A DNA stretch of 64,000 bases from Victivallaceae bacterium (GCA_024405735.1 JAKSOF010000011.1:1-64000); one strand, 5' to 3'. Positions 8,901-18,415 are shown, counted from the stretch's first letter. Notes: a model not told the origin generated them from the letters alone. Translations and numbers: made by a program.

Positions 8901-11234
8901 ATGTTTCATTTGCGCGCATTTCAGATGCCGCCGGCGCGTTTTGCGCCGGGATATTTCTGGTTTCTCAACGACCGGCTCGACGACGACAGGCTGATCGATC
9001 AGTTGACGGATATGGCGCAATGCGGCGCCCGGAGCGTCTGCCCGCACCCGATCCCGAAAAACTTCCGCGCCAGTTTCTACTCGACGATGGAGCCGGAATA
9101 CCTCTCGGACAAATTTTTTCAAAAGATCCGGCTGATCGCCGATACCTGCGCGAAACTCAAAATGAATTGCTATCTCTACGACGAGGGCGGCTGGCCCTCC
9201 GGCGGCGCGTGCGGCAAAGTCTACGCCTCGAATCCGGAAAAATTCGCCCGCCGCTATCTCGTACCGGACGGCAAGGGCAAATACAAAGTTCTGATCGACG
9301 CCCCCGGTCCGGCAAACGGCGCGCCCTACCCCGATCTGCTGACGCCGGGGGTGGCGGAAAAATTCATCGAGCTTACCCATCAGCGCTATTTCCGGTATGC
9401 GGGAAAACACTTCGGCAAAAGCATTTATTTCGCCTTTACCGATGAACCGGCGGCGCCCCAGCACCGCATCGACAAACTGCCGTGGACGGAGGATTTTTTC
9501 ACCGAATTTCAAAAGCGAAAAGGTTACGACGTCGAACCGCTCATTCCGGAAATGCTGCGCTTTTCCACGCTGCCTGAAATCGTCACCGCGCTTGCCGATT
9601 ACAGCGACGTCGTTTCCCAACTTTTTACGGAACGCTTCCTCGTACCGTTGCGGAAGTGGTGCCGCGAGCACCGTCTGCTCTCGGGCGGACACTTCAACGG
9701 CGAGGACGAGCCGCAGAACGCGCTTTTTCACCTCCACGGCAATCAATTATTGCGCGCGTTGCGCCATCTGGATATGCCCGGCGTCGACGTGATCTGGCGG
9801 CAACTCTGGCAGGGGGTGCGGCTTCATCCTTTCCCGAAATTCGCCGCGAGCGTCGCGCATCAAAGCGGAAACCGTCACGTTTTGGGCGAAGTTTTCGGCG
9901 TTTACGGTGCCGGAATCACACCGGGGCAGATGAAATTCCTCACCGATTATCTGGCACTATGCGGCGTCAACGCTTTTGTCATCGCGACTTATCCCTTTTC
10001 GACAAGCGGCGACAAAATGCAGGGCGAACGGCCGCTTTTCGGACGTTGCAATCCGCTCTGGCGGCATCTCAAAAGTTATCACGACTACACCGCACGCATC
10101 TCCTACCTCGCGGCGGAGGGCAAGCCCGCCGCCGATACCGCGCTCTTTTTCGATACGGCGACGCTTTCCGAGATCGGCGTGACGCCGCATTACGACGAGC
10201 AGGAAAAAATCGCCGACCGGCTGCTGCAGCAACAAAGCGATTTCGACTACGTCGATTCCGACGCATTGCAGGCGGCAAGGGTCGTCCGCGGCGCGATCCG
10301 AATCGGCAAAATGCGTTACCGGCGGCTTGTTTTGCCGACTGCGGTCAAAATGGATGAAAAAATGCGTTCCGCTTTTGCAAAACTGCGAAAAAAAGGCGCG
10401 GAGATCCTCTCCTCCGATCAAACGCATAAAGTGCCGCCGACGCTGGAAATCTCACCGCGCGACTGGCGTTTCCGCGTCAGCAAGCGGCAACTTGCCGGTG
10501 GTGATGTCCTGTATATGATTTTGAATATTTCCGGAGAAAAGATCTCCGCCCGATTTCAGGCGGAGGAAAAAAATTCCGTCGCTTTCTGCGATGCGGAAAC
10601 GGGAAATCTTTATCAGGCGGGTGTCAACGGCGCGTGGCAATGGGATTTTGAACCCTATGCAAGCGCGGCGTTTCTCGTCGGCAATCAAGCAAACAACGCC
10701 GCGCCGATGCCGCCCTCCCCGGGCAAAGTCGTCAAAAAATTCTCCGGCAAATGGCAGTTGTGCCCTCTCCGGCAGACGCGCGCCTCGGAAAAAGATTACG
10801 AAACGGAACTTTTGGCGGAAGCCCCGCAAAAAGTGTCCCTTGGCGACTGGCGGCGGTCCATCGGGGAAAATTTCAGCGGCGAAGCAAAATACAGCAAGAC
10901 CTTTGACGGCAAAGATCTGGACAACGCAAAATTTCTCGATCTCGGAGAGGTGAAATACGCCGCGCAAGTGACGCTCAACGGCGTCGATCTCGGCACCCGG
11001 CTTTTTCCGCCTTACGTTTTTCCGCTCAAAAATGCGCTCAAAAAGACGCGCAACCATCTTGAAGTCACCGTTATCAACACGCTCGCCAATGCGATTTCCG
11101 GTGACGAAGTCTGGGCGCGCTGGAAAAAACTCCCCTGTGAAAATCCCTACGAGGCGCGGGAACGCTTCTTTGAAAAGGAAAGTCTCGCTTCCGGACTTTT
11201 CGGCCCCGTCGTTTTGAAAGATTCCCGAAGCTGA
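8901..11234 (+). CDS. GH106-like glycoside hydrolase (putative alpha-L-rhamnosidase)
   Basis: 777-residue protein resembling the GH106 family, whose characterised members remove alpha-L-rhamnose. Evidence: an N-terminal PGYFWFLND segment near residue 17, a YDEGGWPSGGACG segment near 94 typical of this family, FTDEPA near 180, an acidic LGEVFGVYGAG stretch in the barrel near 330, and a C-terminal beta-sandwich (DLGEVKYAAQVTLNGVDLGTR near 680) like the sugar-binding domain of GH2-type enzymes. There is no signal peptide. The start has GAGGA upstream. It stands alone on the plus strand. RhaA at 49.5-50.7 kb could use the rhamnose. The precise linkage cannot be told from sequence. Confidence 0.75.
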   Translation: MFHLRAFQMPPARFAPGYFWFLNDRLDDDRLIDQLTDMAQCGARSVCPHPIPKNFRASFYSTMEPEYLSDKFFQKIRLIADTCAKLKMNCYLYDEGGWPSGGACGKVYASNPEKFARRYLVPDGKGKYKVLIDAPGPANGAPYPDLLTPGVAEKFIELTHQRYFRYAGKHFGKSIYFAFTDEPAAPQHRIDKLPWTEDFFTEFQKRKGYDVEPLIPEMLRFSTLPEIVTALADYSDVVSQLFTERFLVPLRKWCREHRLLSGGHFNGEDEPQNALFHLHGNQLLRALRHLDMPGVDVIWRQLWQGVRLHPFPKFAASVAHQSGNRHVLGEVFGVYGAGITPGQMKFLTDYLALCGVNAFVIATYPFSTSGDKMQGERPLFGRCNPLWRHLKSYHDYTARISYLAAEGKPAADTALFFDTATLSEIGVTPHYDEQEKIADRLLQQQSDFDYVDSDALQAARVVRGAIRIGKMRYRRLVLPTAVKMDEKMRSAFAKLRKKGAEILSSDQTHKVPPTLEISPRDWRFRVSKRQLAGGDVLYMILNISGEKISARFQAEEKNSVAFCDAETGNLYQAGVNGAWQWDFEPYASAAFLVGNQANNAAPMPPSPGKVVKKFSGKWQLCPLRQTRASEKDYETELLAEAPQKVSLGDWRRSIGENFSGEAKYSKTFDGKDLDNAKFLDLGEVKYAAQVTLNGVDLGTRLFPPYVFPLKNALKKTRNHLEVTVINTLANAISGDEVWARWKKLPCENPYEARERFFEKESLASGLFGPVVLKDSRS

Positions 11235-11245
11235 ACTCCGACGTG

Positions 11246-11275
11246 CCGGGCATTGAGGAACCTCACGCCGCCCGG
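11246..11275. terminator. Hairpin between convergent genes
   Basis: CCGGGC (11246-11251) pairs with GCCCGG (11270-11275) around an inner TGAG/CTCA stem. It sits between the stop of the plus-strand GH106-like gene (11234) and the stop of the minus-strand small gene (11306). There is no T-tract, so termination would have to be weak or factor-assisted. Confidence 0.35.
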
Positions 11276-11305
11276 AAGTGCCGGAAAAACATTAAGCGCG
11301 CGCAA

Positions 11306-11467
11306 TCAAAACATCTTTTGCTTCAGCGCGTTGAGGCTGAAATCGTATTGCGATTGCGTGATCGCCCCCGTCGCGAGAAAGGTGTCGAGCAACTCCTTTT
11401 GTCTGGCAAAAAGCTTCTGCTTTTTTTCTTCGGGAGAAAGCGCCGACCAGTTTTCCGTTTCCGCCAT
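11306..11467 (-). CDS. Small acidic-basic helical protein, 53 aa
   Basis: A 53-residue protein starting MAETENWSAL. It contains a Pro-Glu-Glu-Lys-rich helix and the segment LLDTFLATGAITQSQYDFSLNALKQKM, which reads like the short SHOCT-type pattern (length around 30, Gly-Ala-Ile-Thr-x-x-x-[YF]-D/E near the end). In known families that motif ends small membrane proteins. GAGG lies six bases before the ATG, and the gene starts 7 bp after the stop of the 64-aa membrane protein, so both are likely translated together. A longer in-frame start at 11497 would overlap the upstream gene and is less likely. Confidence 0.6.
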   Translation of the reverse strand: MAETENWSALSPEEKKQKLFARQKELLDTFLATGAITQSQYDFSLNALKQKMF

Positions 11468-11474
11468 AAGTGCC

Positions 11475-11669
11475 TCAATACCAGCAAAGCGAAACAAGAC
11501 CGGTTCCGACGATCAATAAAGCCGTGATACCGAAAAAGAGCCGCCATTTCCAGTAAAAAAGCTCGGCGCGCATACTTCCGGGAGCAAGCGATTTGCCCGC
11601 AAGCTGGTTGAATCCTCCGGTATGGACATAGCGTTTGACAATGGGTCTTGCGCTGCGCCGCACCGCCAT
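11475..11669 (-). CDS. Small membrane protein, 64 aa
   Basis: A 64-residue basic protein with one hydrophobic helix near the C-terminus (WRLFFGITALLIVGTGLVSLC). It begins immediately after the M42 peptidase stop (TAAATG), a coupling arrangement also seen at 17183. I do not recognise the family. Together with the following 53-aa protein it could make a small membrane complex; a role beside serC or the peptidase is not evident. Confidence 0.6.
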   Translation of the reverse strand: MAVRRSARPIVKRYVHTGGFNQLAGKSLAPGSMRAELFYWKWRLFFGITALLIVGTGLVSLCWY

Positions 11670-12737
11670 TTAGAGCCCCGGGATATAGGATTCGTCGCCT
11701 TTGAGAGAGGCGATCGTTTCAGTTAAAATATCGATTGCCGCTTCCACATCGCGCAAATCGCAGATCTCGACGGGAGAGTGCATATAGCGGTTGGGAATGC
11801 TCAAAAGCGCGGTCGCGACGCCGCTGCGCGTCAACTGGATGCGCGCCGCGTCGGTGCCGCCGGAAGCGCGGTGCGCCGCCCCTTCCTGATAGGGGAAGCC
11901 GTTCTTTTTGGCGACGGCGCGCAGAATTTTGCCGAGCACAACATTGTTGTCGCAACTTCTCGTAAGTTCCGGACCTTTTCCGAGCGCGATGTCGCCCAGT
12001 TGTCTTTTGGGAATGTCCGGCAGATCGGTCGCGAAGCCGACGTCGAGGACAAAAGCCACCTGCGGGTCGATCGCAAAACTGCTCGTCGCCGAACCGCGCA
12101 AGCCGACTTCCTCCTGAACCGTGCCGACGCCGTAGACGGCGACTTTCAATTTTCGTTTGGCAAGGCGTTTCATCACTTCGGCGATGATGAATGCGCCCAC
12201 TTTATCGTCCGTACCCTTGGAGGAAAAGCGGTGTTTCCCGAGAAACTGGAAATTCGCCTTGACGGCAACGGGATCGCCGACGGAAACGAGTTTCTCCGCT
12301 TCCTTTTTCGACTCGGCGCCGATGTCGATCCACATATCCTCCAACTCGATCGCCCGGTCGCGTTCCCCGCTTTTGAGCAAGTGGATCGGCTTTTTGCCGA
12401 TGACGCCGCGCACTCTGCCGTTGGGGGTAAGAATCTCCACTTCGGTCGACGGGACATTCAGTTTGTCAATGCCGCCGTTGGGGCGGAAATAAAGCAATCC
12501 GTCCTCGGAAATATAGACGATCTGAAATCCGATCTCATCGTAATGCCCGGCAAGCATCACCCGCGTTTTCGCCCCCGTATTGAGCGCCGCGACGGTATTT
12601 CCCAGTACGTCGGTCGAAACGAGACAATCCTTTTTGAGGTAGTCGGCGAAACATTTCGCCGCTTCCATCTCGTAGCCGGAGGGACTGGCGCAATTCATAA
12701 AATCCGCCAGAAACTTGAGGCTTGCCTTGCCGAGCAT
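11670..12737 (-). CDS. M42 family aminopeptidase
   Basis: 355-residue cytoplasmic metallo-aminopeptidase of family M42 (FrvX/TET-type), which trims short peptides, usually as a dodecamer with two metal ions per subunit. The dinuclear-site pattern is present: His65/Asp67 in GHYDEIGF, Asp177/Asp178 in KGTDDKVGA, and Glu209/Glu210 in VQEEVGLRG, then a distal His in MHSPVEICD near the end. It lies 15 bp after serC. AAAGGAT precedes the ATG at a suitable distance. Family assignment is firm; the peptide preference cannot be read. Confidence 0.9.
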   Translation of the reverse strand: MLGKASLKFLADFMNCASPSGYEMEAAKCFADYLKKDCLVSTDVLGNTVAALNTGAKTRVMLAGHYDEIGFQIVYISEDGLLYFRPNGGIDKLNVPSTEVEILTPNGRVRGVIGKKPIHLLKSGERDRAIELEDMWIDIGAESKKEAEKLVSVGDPVAVKANFQFLGKHRFSSKGTDDKVGAFIIAEVMKRLAKRKLKVAVYGVGTVQEEVGLRGSATSSFAIDPQVAFVLDVGFATDLPDIPKRQLGDIALGKGPELTRSCDNNVVLGKILRAVAKKNGFPYQEGAAHRASGGTDAARIQLTRSGVATALLSIPNRYMHSPVEICDLRDVEAAIDILTETIASLKGDESYIPGL

Positions 12738-12751
12738 CGTCGAGATCCTTT

Positions 12752-13834
12752 TTACTTGTTGGCGACTTCAAATTTCTTCATGAAGCCGATCAGTGCCTCG
12801 ACGCCTTCGATCGGCATCGCGTTGTAGATGCTCGCGCGGCAACCGCCGACGAGACGGTGTCCCTTGAGGTCGGTCAGACCGTTTTCGCGCGCTTCGGCGA
12901 CGAATTTGGCATCCAGCTCGTCGCTGGGCGTGCGGAAAACGACGTTCATCCGCGAACGGTCCGCCTTGGCGACGGTCGAACGGAAGAAACTGCTCTCGTC
13001 CAGGAAGCCGTAAAGTTTCGCCGCCTTGGCATTGTTGATCTCCTCGATCGCGGCGACGCCGCCCTGCGCCTTGAGCCAGTCGGTGACAAGACCGAGGATA
13101 TAGATCGCAAAGGTCGGCGGAGTGTTGAACATCGAACCGTTTTCGATATAGGTGCTGTAACGGAGCATCGTCGGCACTTTGCTGTTGTCGGTGCGTTCGG
13201 CAAGTTTCGTTTTCAGCACGACGAGCGCGACGCCGCTGGGGCCGAGGTTTTTCTGCGCGCCGGCGTAGATCATCGAGAACTTCGACGCATCGAATTTACG
13301 CGACATGATATCGCTGGACATATCGGCGATCAGCGGCACACCGGCGGGCGCTTCGGGAAGCGTCTGGTACTGCGTACCGGCAACGGTGTTGTTGCTGGTG
13401 ATGTGCATATAACTCGCGCCGGGAGTGAGTTTCCATTCGCTCTGCGCGGGAATATGATCGTATTTGCTCTCGCGGCTCGACGCGACGATGTTGGCGGTGC
13501 CGAACAAGGCGGCTTCCTTTGCCGCCTTGTTGCTCCAGACGCCGGTGTCGACGAAATCCGCGGTCGCGCCGTTGAGGAAGTTCATCGGGATCATCGCGAA
13601 CTGCATGCTCGCGCCGCCCTGGATGAAAAGCACCGAGTATTCATCGCTGAGATTCAAAAGATCGCGCACGTTCTGCGTTGCGTGGTCGATAACCGGCTGA
13701 AAGAATTTGCCGCGGTGCGAAAGCTCCATCACGCCGCTGCCACTGCCCTGAAAGTTGGTGAACTCGGCTTGCGCTTTTGCCATCACTTCCGCCGGCAACA
13801 TCGCCGGCCCCGCTGCGAAATTGTAGATTTTCAT
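12752..13834 (-). CDS. serC: Phosphoserine aminotransferase
   Basis: 360-residue PLP enzyme that makes 3-phosphoserine from 3-phosphohydroxypyruvate and glutamate in serine biosynthesis (and acts in pyridoxal phosphate synthesis in some bacteria). It opens with NFAAGPAMLP, the family N-terminus, has the PLP-lysine segment YAGAQKNLGPSG near residue 190, and ends with a Gly-Gly-Cys-Arg-Ala-Ser-x-Tyr-Asn stretch that matches the family phosphate-binding end. Length is typical. It is first in the unit serC, M42, two small genes, driven by the promoter at 13886-13914. cysK at 45.1 kb uses a product of the serine branch but is not linked here. Confidence 0.95.
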   Translation of the reverse strand: MKIYNFAAGPAMLPAEVMAKAQAEFTNFQGSGSGVMELSHRGKFFQPVIDHATQNVRDLLNLSDEYSVLFIQGGASMQFAMIPMNFLNGATADFVDTGVWSNKAAKEAALFGTANIVASSRESKYDHIPAQSEWKLTPGASYMHITSNNTVAGTQYQTLPEAPAGVPLIADMSSDIMSRKFDASKFSMIYAGAQKNLGPSGVALVVLKTKLAERTDNSKVPTMLRYSTYIENGSMFNTPPTFAIYILGLVTDWLKAQGGVAAIEEINNAKAAKLYGFLDESSFFRSTVAKADRSRMNVVFRTPSDELDAKFVAEARENGLTDLKGHRLVGGCRASIYNAMPIEGVEALIGFMKKFEVANK

Positions 13835-13885
13835 CTTTTACCCCTTGGTTATCAGGTTTGGTTGTTGCAAAAGATATTATTTTAT

Positions 13886-13914
13886 AATATACTCTCAAAG
13901 CTTCCCTTTTTCAA
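13886..13914 (-). promoter_or_regulatory. Promoter of the serC unit
   Basis: TTGAAA (13914-13909), 17 bp, TATATT (13891-13886) on the minus strand. The -35 box overlaps the stop codon of murC (13911-13913), so serC has its own start of transcription directly behind the murC unit. Confidence 0.75.
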
Positions 13915-15158
13915 GAAAAAAGCAAACCGTCGAGCGTTTGATTGACACTTCCGGCGCCGATGACGGCGATGACCAGCGGGCGCGCCGGATTTTTTTTCGC
14001 CGTTGCGGCGATCTCGGAAAAATTGCCGCCGCCGTAAATCGCGCCGGGGATCTTTTCCGCCAACTCTTTGCCGCCGCGCGCGCCCGACTCGCTCCAGGCG
14101 GCGAAAACGTCGGTCACGATCACGGAATCCGCCGTTGAAAGAACGTTGACAAAATCATCGAAATAACGTTCCAGACGCGCATAACGGTGCGGCTGAAAAA
14201 TCAGTTCAAGATGAGCGCCGGGAAATTTTTTCCGCATCCATTCGATCGAAGCCGCGACTTCGACCGGATGATGTGCGTAATCTTCGACGATGGTAACATC
14301 GTTTTGCCGTGCTGCGATGTGCATTCTGCGCTCGACGCCGCCGAAGTCGGCGAGACTTTGGATCGCGAAATCCTCTTTTACGCCGAAAAATTTCGCGCCC
14401 TCGACCGCAAGTTGGGCGTCAATCGCCTGAAATCCCAGAAATCCGGCGAAATCCCCGGCGACCGGCGGGATGAAACGAACGTCGGGATGATCGGCAAAAA
14501 GTTTCCGGCAAAGCGGCGAATCCCCCGAAATCAGATGTTGCGACTTGCGCGCAAACGTGCGGAAGTTTTCCTGCAGTTTTTCCTCGCCGCCGACGCTCCA
14601 CGCGTGATCGCCATCGACATTGGGAACGATCCCGAGATAAGGCGAAAGCCGTGTATGCGTCCCGTCGGACTCGTCCGCTTCGCAGACAAAAATGTCGTCG
14701 CCGAGACCGTTTTCGGCATCGGGCGCGCCGTAGACCTTGGCGCCGATCATCACGCCGGGATGCAAATTTGCGCGGCGCAGAATGTGGCTGAGCATCGCGC
14801 TCGTCGAACTTTTGCCGTGCGACCCCGAAACGGCGGCGACGCGGCGGTAGTTTTCCGCAAATTCCGCGAGGAATTCACCGCGCCGCAGTTGGGGGATATG
14901 GCGTTTCGCCGCTTCCCGGCGCTCCGGGTTTTCCTCCGGCACGGCGGAAGAATAAACGAAAACATCGACTTTTTCCGGCAGATTGGCGGCGGCGTGACCG
15001 ATCAAAATTTCCGCCCCCATTTTGCGCAGTTTTTCCGTGTTGGCACCGGCGATTTCATCGGACCCCGTGACCTGACATTGGCGCGCCAGCAACAATTCGG
15101 CAAGCGGCGTCATTCCGGCACCGCCGATGCCGGAAAAGAAAAAATGCCGTTTCATCAT
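13911..15158 (-). CDS. murC: UDP-N-acetylmuramate-L-alanine ligase
   Basis: 415-residue Mur ligase that adds L-Ala to UDP-MurNAc in the cytoplasm, the first amino-acid step of peptidoglycan synthesis. The N-terminus SGIGGAGMTPLAELLLA is the MurC UDP-binding loop; the ATP P-loop is a variant (SGSHGKSST, where GTHGKTTT is usual); EADESDGT and an H-H pair in EDYAHHPVEV follow in family order. It is a little shorter than most MurC. The start overlaps the ABC transporter stop as ATGATGA; either ATG may be used. The related Mpl ligase is an alternative, but the length and short C-terminus favour MurC. Confidence 0.85.
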   Translation of the reverse strand: MMKRHFFFSGIGGAGMTPLAELLLARQCQVTGSDEIAGANTEKLRKMGAEILIGHAAANLPEKVDVFVYSSAVPEENPERREAAKRHIPQLRRGEFLAEFAENYRRVAAVSGSHGKSSTSAMLSHILRRANLHPGVMIGAKVYGAPDAENGLGDDIFVCEADESDGTHTRLSPYLGIVPNVDGDHAWSVGGEEKLQENFRTFARKSQHLISGDSPLCRKLFADHPDVRFIPPVAGDFAGFLGFQAIDAQLAVEGAKFFGVKEDFAIQSLADFGGVERRMHIAARQNDVTIVEDYAHHPVEVAASIEWMRKKFPGAHLELIFQPHRYARLERYFDDFVNVLSTADSVIVTDVFAAWSESGARGGKELAEKIPGAIYGGGNFSEIAATAKKNPARPLVIAVIGAGSVNQTLDGLLFS

Positions 15159-17182
15159 ACCCGGCTGAACTGCGTATCGTGCAGTTTGCGGTAGAAACCG
15201 TCTTTTTGCAGCAACTCGTCGTGTGTGCCGCACTCCACGATCCTGCCGTGCTCCAAAACGAGGATCTTGTCGGCATTCCGGATCGTGCTCAAACGGTGGG
15301 CGATCGCAAAGACGGTGCGGTTGCTCATCACGCGGTTCAACGCCTCCTGGACGAGCCGCTCCGTAATGGTGTCGAGCGCGCTCGTCGCTTCGTCGAGGAT
15401 CAAAATCGGCGGATTGCGCAGGATCGCCCGCGCGATCGAAACGCGCTGTTTCTCGCCGCCGGAAAGTTTGAATCCTTTTTCGCCGACGACCGTCTGATAG
15501 CCTTCGGCGTGATGACCGTTGACGATGAATTCGTGGGCGTTGGCAAGTTTCGCCGCCGCTTCGATCATTTCCTGCGTCGCATCGCTTTTGCCATAAGCGA
15601 TATTGTTCGCGATCGTATCGTTAAAAAGCAATGCCTCCTGCGTCACAACGCCGATCTGGTCACGGATCGACGCAATGGAATAATCGCGGACGTCGATGCC
15701 GTCGATCGTCACGCGCCCCGAACTCACGTCGTAAAAACGGGCGATCAGATTGGCGACTGTCGTTTTGCCGGAACCGGTTTCGCCGACGACGGCAACCAGT
15801 TGCCCTTTGCCGATGGTGAAACTCAGATCGTCGATCACCGTGGCGGTATCGTAACGGAAAACAACGTGATCGAAGCGGATCTCCGAATGGAAGTCTTTCA
15901 ATTCGACGGCATCGGCTTTTTCCGGCAGACTCGCATCGTGGTCGAGCAATTCAAAATAACGGTCCGCCGCCGCCATCGACTTCTGGATCAGCACGATCAC
16001 CTTGGACAATTCCTTGATCGGACGCGAAGCCAGCGCCGCCGGCGCGAGCAACGCCGTCAACTGCGTGACGGTGATCCCGTCGCTGTAGGAGTAAAAAATG
16101 AAAACAACTACCGCCAGCACCGAGACCAATTCCATCATCGGCGACAGCAACTGCTGATATTTGATCCCGCGGAAAACCTGTTTCAAATAGCTCCGGTTCG
16201 CCTGTTCAAAAACCCTTTCCTCCATCTTCTCCGTATGGTAGGCCTTGACCACCTTGATACAGGAAAACGTTTCGTGCATCCGCGAAAAGACTCCCGCGAT
16301 CCGATCAAAACTTTTGTGGTAGATCTTGCGGATCTTGATGCCGAGGATGCGCAACGGCAGAAAGATCAGCGGCATTCCGACGAAAAGGATGATCGCCAGT
16401 GTGTAGTTGTTGTATTCACGGCAGGCGACAACGATCGCCGTCACACACGCTATGATCTGGATCGGTGCCGCCGTCAGATCTTCGATCGAAGACGAGATCG
16501 AACTTTCCATCGCGTTGGTATCGTTGGTACAGCGGCTGATCAACTGACCGAGATCGCTGTCACCATAGTATGCGAGCGACTGATTGATGAGCCGCTGAAA
16601 GATCTTTTCCCGCAAATCGGCGATCACCTGTGCGCCGACGCGCCGCGTGCAATAACCGTTGGCGAACTTGGCGATGCATTTCACCACCCACGCAAGGAGA
16701 AAAATCAGACCGTAAAGCGCAAAGACCTGCCAGGCGATCCTGCCGTCGCTTTCGAGCAGGGAAAAAGTATATGGTTTCGGCCAGAAAAACCGGATCTCGT
16801 ACCCCTCGATCTCGCAGGGCAGATGCAAAGTGCGCAAAGTCGATTTCGCCTGATTGAGCAGTTTAGTCAACTGCGGATCGGCATCAGTCGGATGCAGGAT
16901 CTCATTCACCGCGTGTTTCTTTTGCGCATCGGTCAAGGTTTCGTCCTGCACGGCGCGGAGGATCTTTTCCGCCGCGACATCCGTTGTGACCGTTGTGCCG
17001 GTAATATTGTTTTCCGCGACGTTGACCAGTTGCGGCAACGCCATCAGCGCGACAAAAATGGAACCGCCCACCAGCACCCCGCAGAGAATGCCGATCGTCA
17101 GCATTTTCCAATAGGGTCTGGCGTAGGAGATCATTCTCCCGTAAGTTTGAAACGCGTGGCGGCGGTCAACTTTTTCGCTCAT
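15155..17182 (-). CDS. MsbA-like ABC exporter (fused permease and ATPase)
   Basis: 675-residue half-transporter, probably a homodimer in the inner membrane. Six membrane helices lie in residues 20-365, with a roughly 90-residue loop between TM1 and TM2 that is longer than in E. coli MsbA. The ATPase half carries Walker A GETGSGKTT, signature LSGGEKQR, Walker B ILILDEATSALD and switch AHRLST. The layout matches lipid A flippases and drug exporters. Its place between a sugar aminotransferase and murC suggests an envelope lipid or glycolipid substrate. Its ATG directly follows the aminotransferase stop (TAAATG). Confidence 0.85.
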   Translation of the reverse strand: MSEKVDRRHAFQTYGRMISYARPYWKMLTIGILCGVLVGGSIFVALMALPQLVNVAENNITGTTVTTDVAAEKILRAVQDETLTDAQKKHAVNEILHPTDADPQLTKLLNQAKSTLRTLHLPCEIEGYEIRFFWPKPYTFSLLESDGRIAWQVFALYGLIFLLAWVVKCIAKFANGYCTRRVGAQVIADLREKIFQRLINQSLAYYGDSDLGQLISRCTNDTNAMESSISSSIEDLTAAPIQIIACVTAIVVACREYNNYTLAIILFVGMPLIFLPLRILGIKIRKIYHKSFDRIAGVFSRMHETFSCIKVVKAYHTEKMEERVFEQANRSYLKQVFRGIKYQQLLSPMMELVSVLAVVVFIFYSYSDGITVTQLTALLAPAALASRPIKELSKVIVLIQKSMAAADRYFELLDHDASLPEKADAVELKDFHSEIRFDHVVFRYDTATVIDDLSFTIGKGQLVAVVGETGSGKTTVANLIARFYDVSSGRVTIDGIDVRDYSIASIRDQIGVVTQEALLFNDTIANNIAYGKSDATQEMIEAAAKLANAHEFIVNGHHAEGYQTVVGEKGFKLSGGEKQRVSIARAILRNPPILILDEATSALDTITERLVQEALNRVMSNRTVFAIAHRLSTIRNADKILVLEHGRIVECGTHDELLQKDGFYRKLHDTQFSRV

Positions 17183-18313
17183 TTATTTCCCCTGGTAAAA
17201 CGCCTTGACCGCATCGACGACCATCTGACGCTGCGACAGCGTGCATTCTCCGTAGATCGGCAAAGCGAGGACTTCCGCGCTGGCTTTTTCCGATTCGGGG
17301 TAATCCCCCGGTTTCCCGCCCAATTCAGCGAAACAGGGCTGAAGATGCAACGAGAGCGGATAGTAGACGGCACAGCCGATCCCCTGCTGATGCAGATAAT
17401 CGCGCAACGCATCGCGTTTGCCGTCGGCGACGCGGATGCAATACTGGTTATAGATGTGGCGCACAACATACGGTGCCTTGGCGGGCAGTGTGATGCGTCC
17501 GTCGGTAAGACCTGCGTCGGCAAACATTTTTTCATAATCGGCGGCATTGCTCTGCCGCGCCGCGCTCCACGAATCAAGTTTGCGCAGTTTGATCGAAAGC
17601 ACCGCCGCCTGCAACGCGTCAAGACGGAAATTGCCGCCGACGTACTCGTGGAAATAGGTTTTGCTCTGCCCGTGGTTGCGCAAAATTTTCACCATATCCG
17701 CCTTGGCGTTATCGGTGCAAGTGACCGCGCCGCCGTCGCCGAAACAACCGAGATTCTTGCTCGGGAAGAAACTGAAAGCACCGTAATCGCCGATGGAGCC
17801 GACGCGCTTGCCGCGATATTCGGCGCCGATCGCCTGACACGCATCCTCAATGACGATAAGACCGTGTTTTCTGGCGATCGCCATAATGGGATCCATATCG
17901 GCGGCCTGCCCGAAAAGGTGGACGGGAATGATGGCGCGCGTTTTTGCCGTCACCTTGGCTTCGATCGCCGCGGGATCGATGTTGAAGGTCACGGGATCGA
18001 TGTCGGCAAAGACCGGTTTCGCGCCGACGCGGACGATCGCGCCGACCGTCGCAAAAAAGGTGAAAGGCGTCGTGATGACTTCGTCGCCGGGACCGATCTT
18101 TTCCGCCATCAAAGCGACAAGGAGAGCATCCGAACCGCTGGTGACGCCGATCGCGCGTTCACTTTGGCAGTAAGCGGCGACTTCCTTTTCAAAGGTTTCG
18201 ACTTTTGCACCGAGGATGAACTGCTGGGCATCGCAGATTTCCGCAATGACGGGAAGCACCTCGTCTTTGAAAGAAGCGTACTGTGCACGAAGATCAAGCA
18301 AGGGAACCGGCAT
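17183..18313 (-). CDS. DegT/DnrJ/EryC1 family PLP aminotransferase
   Basis: 376-residue sugar aminotransferase that puts an amino group on a nucleotide-linked keto-sugar for surface glycans. Family marks: PLLDLRAQY at the start, EDACQAIGAEY near residue 162, and SFFPSKNLGCFGDGG near 185-199 with the PLP lysine. The ATG at 18313 is chosen because AGGAG is seven bases upstream and the protein then starts with the family N-terminus; a longer in-frame start at 18382 would place the promoter inside the gene. It closely resembles enzymes making UDP-3-amino sugars, but the specific sugar is not decided. Confidence 0.88.
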   Translation of the reverse strand: MPVPLLDLRAQYASFKDEVLPVIAEICDAQQFILGAKVETFEKEVAAYCQSERAIGVTSGSDALLVALMAEKIGPGDEVITTPFTFFATVGAIVRVGAKPVFADIDPVTFNIDPAAIEAKVTAKTRAIIPVHLFGQAADMDPIMAIARKHGLIVIEDACQAIGAEYRGKRVGSIGDYGAFSFFPSKNLGCFGDGGAVTCTDNAKADMVKILRNHGQSKTYFHEYVGGNFRLDALQAAVLSIKLRKLDSWSAARQSNAADYEKMFADAGLTDGRITLPAKAPYVVRHIYNQYCIRVADGKRDALRDYLHQQGIGCAVYYPLSLHLQPCFAELGGKPGDYPESEKASAEVLALPIYGECTLSQRQMVVDAVKAFYQGK

Positions 18314-18353
18314 AATCAAAATCTCCTGATTTATAGATGGATCACGTTTATAT

Positions 18354-18382
18354 AATATATCACACCCGCGCGGGATTTTCAC
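18354..18382 (-). promoter_or_regulatory. Promoter of the aminotransferase-ABC-murC unit
   Basis: GTGAAA (18382-18377), 17 bp, TATATT (18359-18354) on the minus strand, 40 bp before the aminotransferase ATG. It lies just past the stop of the kinase gene at 18416. Confidence 0.6.
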
Positions 18383-18415
18383 GCTTCGGCGGAAAAGATT
18401 TTCAAAAAAAATGCA

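Noticed and set aside
15179-18355. Very long plus-strand frame (1058 codons) across the ABC exporter and aminotransferase
   Set aside because: It covers two confirmed minus-strand genes, and its product is an Asp/Arg/His-rich string with no motif. High G+C removes stop codons in the opposite frame.
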